From NCBI RefSeq assembly GCF_051401765.1, contig NW_027480440.1, positions 6,882,001-6,946,000 on the forward strand: a DNA stretch of 64,000 bases, read 5' to 3'. Below the pieces are notes generated by a model. That model was not told where the DNA came from. It saw nothing but the letters and a program-made list of their open reading frames with translations, and did no database searches. Positions 59,791 to 64,000 of the stretch are shown one piece after another (within the stretch, counting starts at the first letter, position 1; every line of letters starts with the position of its first letter). A program made the position numbers and the translations under genes. Source of the stretch: Calliopsis andreniformis (Eukaryota > Arthropoda > Insecta > Hymenoptera > Andrenidae).

Positions 59791-62700
59791 TCAATAGTAT
59801 ATCCTCAATTCACAGTTTTCAATACTCAATCCCCATTCTTCAGTCTTCAAATCTCAATCCACAAACATCAATTCTCATCACTCAACCCTCAACACTCAGT
59901 CCTCAATCTTCAGTCCTCAATCCTAAATCCTCAATACTCAATCTTCAACCCTCAATCTTCAATCCTCAATTTTCAATCCTCATTCTTCAATTCTCAACAC
60001 CCAGTCCACAATCTTCAATCCTCAATCCTCAATCCCCAATTCCCAATCCTCAATCCTCAATCGTCAGACCTCAAGCATCAATCCTCAATCCCCAATCCTC
60101 AATCTTCAATCCTCTATCCTCAATTCTCAATCCTCAATCTTCAATCCTCAATCTTCAATACTCAATACTCAATCTTCAATCCTCAATCCTCAATCCTCAG
60201 TCCTCAATCCTCAATCCTCAATCCTCAATCCTCAATCGTCAATCCTCAATTCCCAATCCTCAATCTTCAACACTCAACCCTCAATATTCCTTAATCCTCA
60301 ATCCTCAATCCCCAATCCTCAACCTTCAATTCTCAATACTCAATCTTCAATCCTCAATCCTCAAACCTCAATCCTCAATCATCAATCCCCAATCCCCAAT
60401 CGTCAATCCTCAATCCCCAATCCTCAATCTTCAATCCTCTATCCTCAATCATCAATCCTCAATCCCCAATCCTCAATCTTCAATCTTCAATCATCAATCC
60501 TCAATCCTCAATCCTCATTCTTCAATCCTCAATACCCAATCCTCAATCTTCAATCCACAATCCCTAATCCTCAATTCTCAATCCTCAATCCTCAATCCTC
60601 AGACATCAAACAGCAATGCTCATCCCTCAGTCCTCGTCCTCAATCGACAACCGTCAATCCTCAATTCTCAATCTTCAAACCTCAATCCTCAACCGTCAGT
60701 CCTCGTCCTCAAACCTCAACCCTCAATCCTCAATCCTCAACTTTCAATCATCAATACTGAATCTTCAATCCTCAATCCTCAATCCTCCATCCTCAATCCC
60801 CAATCCTCAATATTCAACGCACAACCCTCAAGCATCAATCCTCAATATTCAATCCTCAATCCTCAATCCTCAATCCTCAGTCCTCAAACCACAATCGTGA
60901 ATCCTCAATCCTGAATCCTCAATCTTCAGCACTCAGTCCTCTACAATCAGTTGTGAATCCTCAATCCTCAATAGAATATGATCAATACAAAGTTTTCATT
61001 ACTCAATGCTCAATCTGCAATCTTCAAATCTCTATCCACAATCATTAATTCTTATCACTCAACCCTCAACACTCAGTCCCCAATCCTCAATATTCAATCC
61101 TCAATCCTCATTCTTCAATCCTCAATACCCAATCCTCAATCTTCAATCCTCAATCCTCAATTCTCAATTCTCAATCCTCAATCGTCAATCCTCAATCCTC
61201 AATACTCAATCCTCAATCCTCATTCTTCAATCCTCAATACCCAATCCTCACTCTTCAATCCTCAATCCTCAATCCTCAATTCTCAATTCGAACTCCGCAG
61301 GCCTCAGTCCTCAAACCTCAATCCTCAACCCTCAGCCCTCATCCTCAATCCTCAATCGACAATCCGCCATCCTCAATCTTCAATCCTCAATACTCAACCT
61401 TCAATCCTCAATCATCAGTCCTCAAACCTCAATTCTGAATCCTCAATCCTGAGTCCTCAATCTTCAGCCCTCAGTCCTCAGCAATCAGTAGTCAATCCTC
61501 AATCTTCAATAGAATATCCTCAATGCACAGTTTTCAACACTCAATACTCAATCTGCAATTTTCAAATATCTATCCACAAACATCAATTCTCATCACTCAA
61601 CCCTCAACACTCAGTCCTCAATGTTCAATCCTCAATCCTCAATTCTGAATCTTCAATCCTCAATACTGAACCTTCAATCATCAATCCTCAATCCTCAAGC
61701 CTCAATCGTCAATCCTCAATCCTCAATCCTCAGTCCCCAGTCCTCAATCTTCTATCCTCAATACTCAATCCTCAATCCTCAATCCTCAATCCGCAATAAT
61801 CAACCATCAATCCTCAATTCTCATTACTCAATAGAATATCCTGAATTCTCAGGATTCTACACTCAAAACTCAATCCTCAACCCTCAGCACTCACTCTCAA
61901 TCCTCAATCCACAATCCTCAAACCTCAATCTTCAACCGTCAGTCGTCGTCCTCAATCCTCATCCCTCAATCCTCTATCCTCCCATATTCAATCATCAACA
62001 CTCAATCTTCAATCCTCAATCCTCAATCCTCAATGCTCAATCCTCAATCCTCAATATTCAACACTCAACAATCAACCATCAATCCACAATGCTCAATCAT
62101 CAATCCTCAATTCTCAATACTCAAGATAATATCCTGATTTCTCATGGATCAATACTCAATCCACAACGTTCAATAATCAAATATCAATCCTCAAACATCA
62201 ATTCTCAACACTCAACCCTCAACACTCAGTCCTCTCTCTTCAATCCTCCATCCTCAACCCTCAATCCTCAGGCGTCAATCCTCAATCCTCAATCCCCAAC
62301 CCTCAATCCTCAGTCCTCAAACCTCAATCCCGAATCCTCAATCCTGAATCCTCAATCTTCAGCCCTCATTCCTCAACAATCAATTGTCAATCCTCAACCC
62401 TCCATAGAATATCCTCAATTCATAGTTTTTAATACTCGATCCCCATTCTCCAATCTTCAAATCCAATCCACAAGCATCAATTCTCATCACTCAACCCTCA
62501 ACACTCAGTCCTAAATCCTCAATCTTCAATCCTCAATCCTCAATCCTCAATCCTCAATCCTCAATCCTCATTCCTCAATCCTCAATCTTCAATCCTCTAT
62601 ACTCAATCTTCAATCCTCAATCCTCAATCCTCAATCCTCAATCCTCAATCCTCTATCCTCAATCGTCAGTCTTCAATCCTCAATACTCAACCTTTAATCC

Positions 62701-64000
62701 TCAATACTCAATCCTCAATCCTCATTCTTCAGTCCTCAATACCCAATCCCCAATCTTCAATCCTCAATCCTCAATCCACAATTCTCAATCCGCAATCCGC
62801 AGTCCTCAGTCCTCAAACCTCAATCCTCAACCCTCAGCCCTCATCCTAAATCCTCAATCGACAATCCGCAATCCTCAATCTTCAATCCTCAATACTCAAT
62901 CTTCAATCCTCAATCCTCAGTCCTCAAACCTCAATTCTGTATCCTCAACCCTGCGTCCTCAACATTCAGACCTCAGTCCTCAACAATCTGTAGTCAATCC
63001 TCAATCCTCAATAGAATATACTCAATTCACAGTTTTCAACACTCAATACTCAATCTGCAATCTTCAAACCTCTATCCACAAACATCAATTCTCATCACTC
63101 AACCCTCAATACTCAGTCCTCAATCCTCAATCTTCAATCCTCAATCCTCAATCCTCAATCCTCAATCTTAATCTTCAATCCTCAATACTCAATCTTCAAT
63201 CCTCAACCCTCAATCCTCAATCCTCAGTCCCCAGTCCTCAATCTTCTATCCCGAATCCTCAATCCTGAATCCTCAATCTTCAGCCCTCAGTCCTCAACCA
63301 TCAATTGTCAATCCTCAATCCTCTATAGAATATCCTCAATTCACAGTTTTCAATACTCGATCCCCATTCTTCAATCTTCAAATCTCAATCCACAAACATC
63401 AATCCTCATCACTCAACCCTCAACACTCCGTCCTAAATCTTCAATCCTCAACCCTCAATCCTCAATCTTCAATCCTGAATACTCAATCCTCAATCCTCAA
63501 TCCTCAATTCTCAATCCTCAATACTCAATCCTCAATCGCCAATCCTCAATCCCTAATCCTCAATCTTCAATCCTCAATCCTCAGTCCTCAATCCTCAATC
63601 CTCAATCCTCAATCCTCAATCCTCAATGTTCAACACACAGTCCTCAAACATCAATTCTCAATACTCAACCATCAATCCTCAATTCTCAATTCTCAATATA
63701 ATATCCTGAATTCTCAAGGTTCAATACTCAATCCACAAAATTCAATACTCAAATCTCAATCCTCAAACATCAATTATCAACACTCAATCCTCAAAACTCA
63801 GTCCTCTCCCTTCAATACTCCATCCTCAGTCCTCGATCTTCAAGCGTCAATCCTCAATCCTCAATCCTCAGCCCTCAATCCTCAGTCCTCAAACCTCAAT
63901 CCGGAATCCTCAATCCTGAATCCTCAATCTTCAGCCGTCGGTCCTCAACAATCAATTGTCAATCCTCAATCCTCAATAGAATATCCTCAATTCACAGTTT
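59791..64000. repeat. Edge-type divergent satellite (right)
   Basis: Heptamers and boxes here carry many private substitutions. Boxes are near 59797 (AATAGTATATCC), 60970 (AATAGAATATGATC), 61508, 62404, 63010, 63330 and 63974. A further box type with ATATCCTGA appears near 61838, 62128 and 63701. About 400 bp at 62040-62400 and 63620-63970 are diverged copies of each other. 62778-63087 matches the left window end. No gene is seen. Confidence 0.75.

Larger units (their letters stand above)
41097..64000. repeat. TCAATCC heptamer satellite, right arm
   Basis: Same heptamer array resuming after the element, with identical orientation and box families, running to the end of the window. It consists mainly of D-E-A-C-B-A units up to about 57.9 kb and more degenerate sequence after about 59.8 kb. 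No gene is supported. The open frames of 75-325 codons are consequences of the stop-free repeat. Confidence 0.97.

Noticed and set aside
1..64000. True telomere repeat tract
   Set aside because: GGATTGA is not a telomere motif I know for insects, and the array has boxes, variants and higher-order units unlike a terminal telomere.
1..64000. G-quadruplex or i-motif forming array
   Set aside because: Runs are only two G or C per heptamer, so stable structures are unlikely without direct evidence.

Overview
Apart from one inserted retrotransposon, the whole window is tandem-repeat DNA. The background (1-31836 and 41097-64000) is a satellite built on the heptamer TCAATCC (GGATTGA on the minus strand). 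Common variants are TCAATCT, TCAATAC, TCAGTCC, TCAACCC and TGAATCC. The plus strand contains almost no guanine. No host gene, tRNA, rRNA or CRISPR array is supported in it. The many open plus-strand frames (Asn-Pro-Gln-Ser-Ser-Ile-Leu repeats) follow from the repeat itself: 7 is not a multiple of 3 and the heptamer has no plus-strand stop, so all three frames read the same heptapeptide.

The array has a higher-order structure. Every few hundred bases the heptamers are interrupted by a conserved box of about 110-170 bp around AATAGAATA. I sort the boxes by sequence into classes A to E. Their order defines larger units: B-A-C units of about 2.9 kb (3.85-12.7 kb), B-A-C units mixed with local duplications (12.7-28.8 kb), and D-E-A-C-B-A units of about 3.9-4.4 kb (28.8-57.9 kb, one holding the retrotransposon and one shortened to 3.0 kb). 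Copies look nearly identical by eye in the core. The two window ends (about 1-730 and 59.8-64 kb) are more degenerate and resemble each other, as expected for an array homogenised in its middle. The array runs off both ends of the window.

The insertion (31837-41096, 9260 bp, plus strand) is a complete BEL/Pao-type LTR retrotransposon. It has two 1374-bp LTRs that differ at one position by eye, a 5-bp target duplication ATGTT, a primer-binding site matching the tRNA-Tyr 3' end, one intact 1774-codon Gag-Pol frame with all expected catalytic residues, and a polypurine tract. It also has an unusual second gene between pol and the 3' LTR, coding for a basic, low-complexity protein with a GPSA repeat. 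It sits at the end of a class B box whose empty version appears 13 more times in the window, so it inserted after that unit had been amplified.

The BEL/Pao element, the arthropod-like initiator and the lack of bacterial features point to an insect or other arthropod nuclear genome. A hymenopteran is my low-confidence guess from the CpG-rich, intact element. The array is probably heterochromatic (pericentromeric or subtelomeric), but the sequence does not say which.
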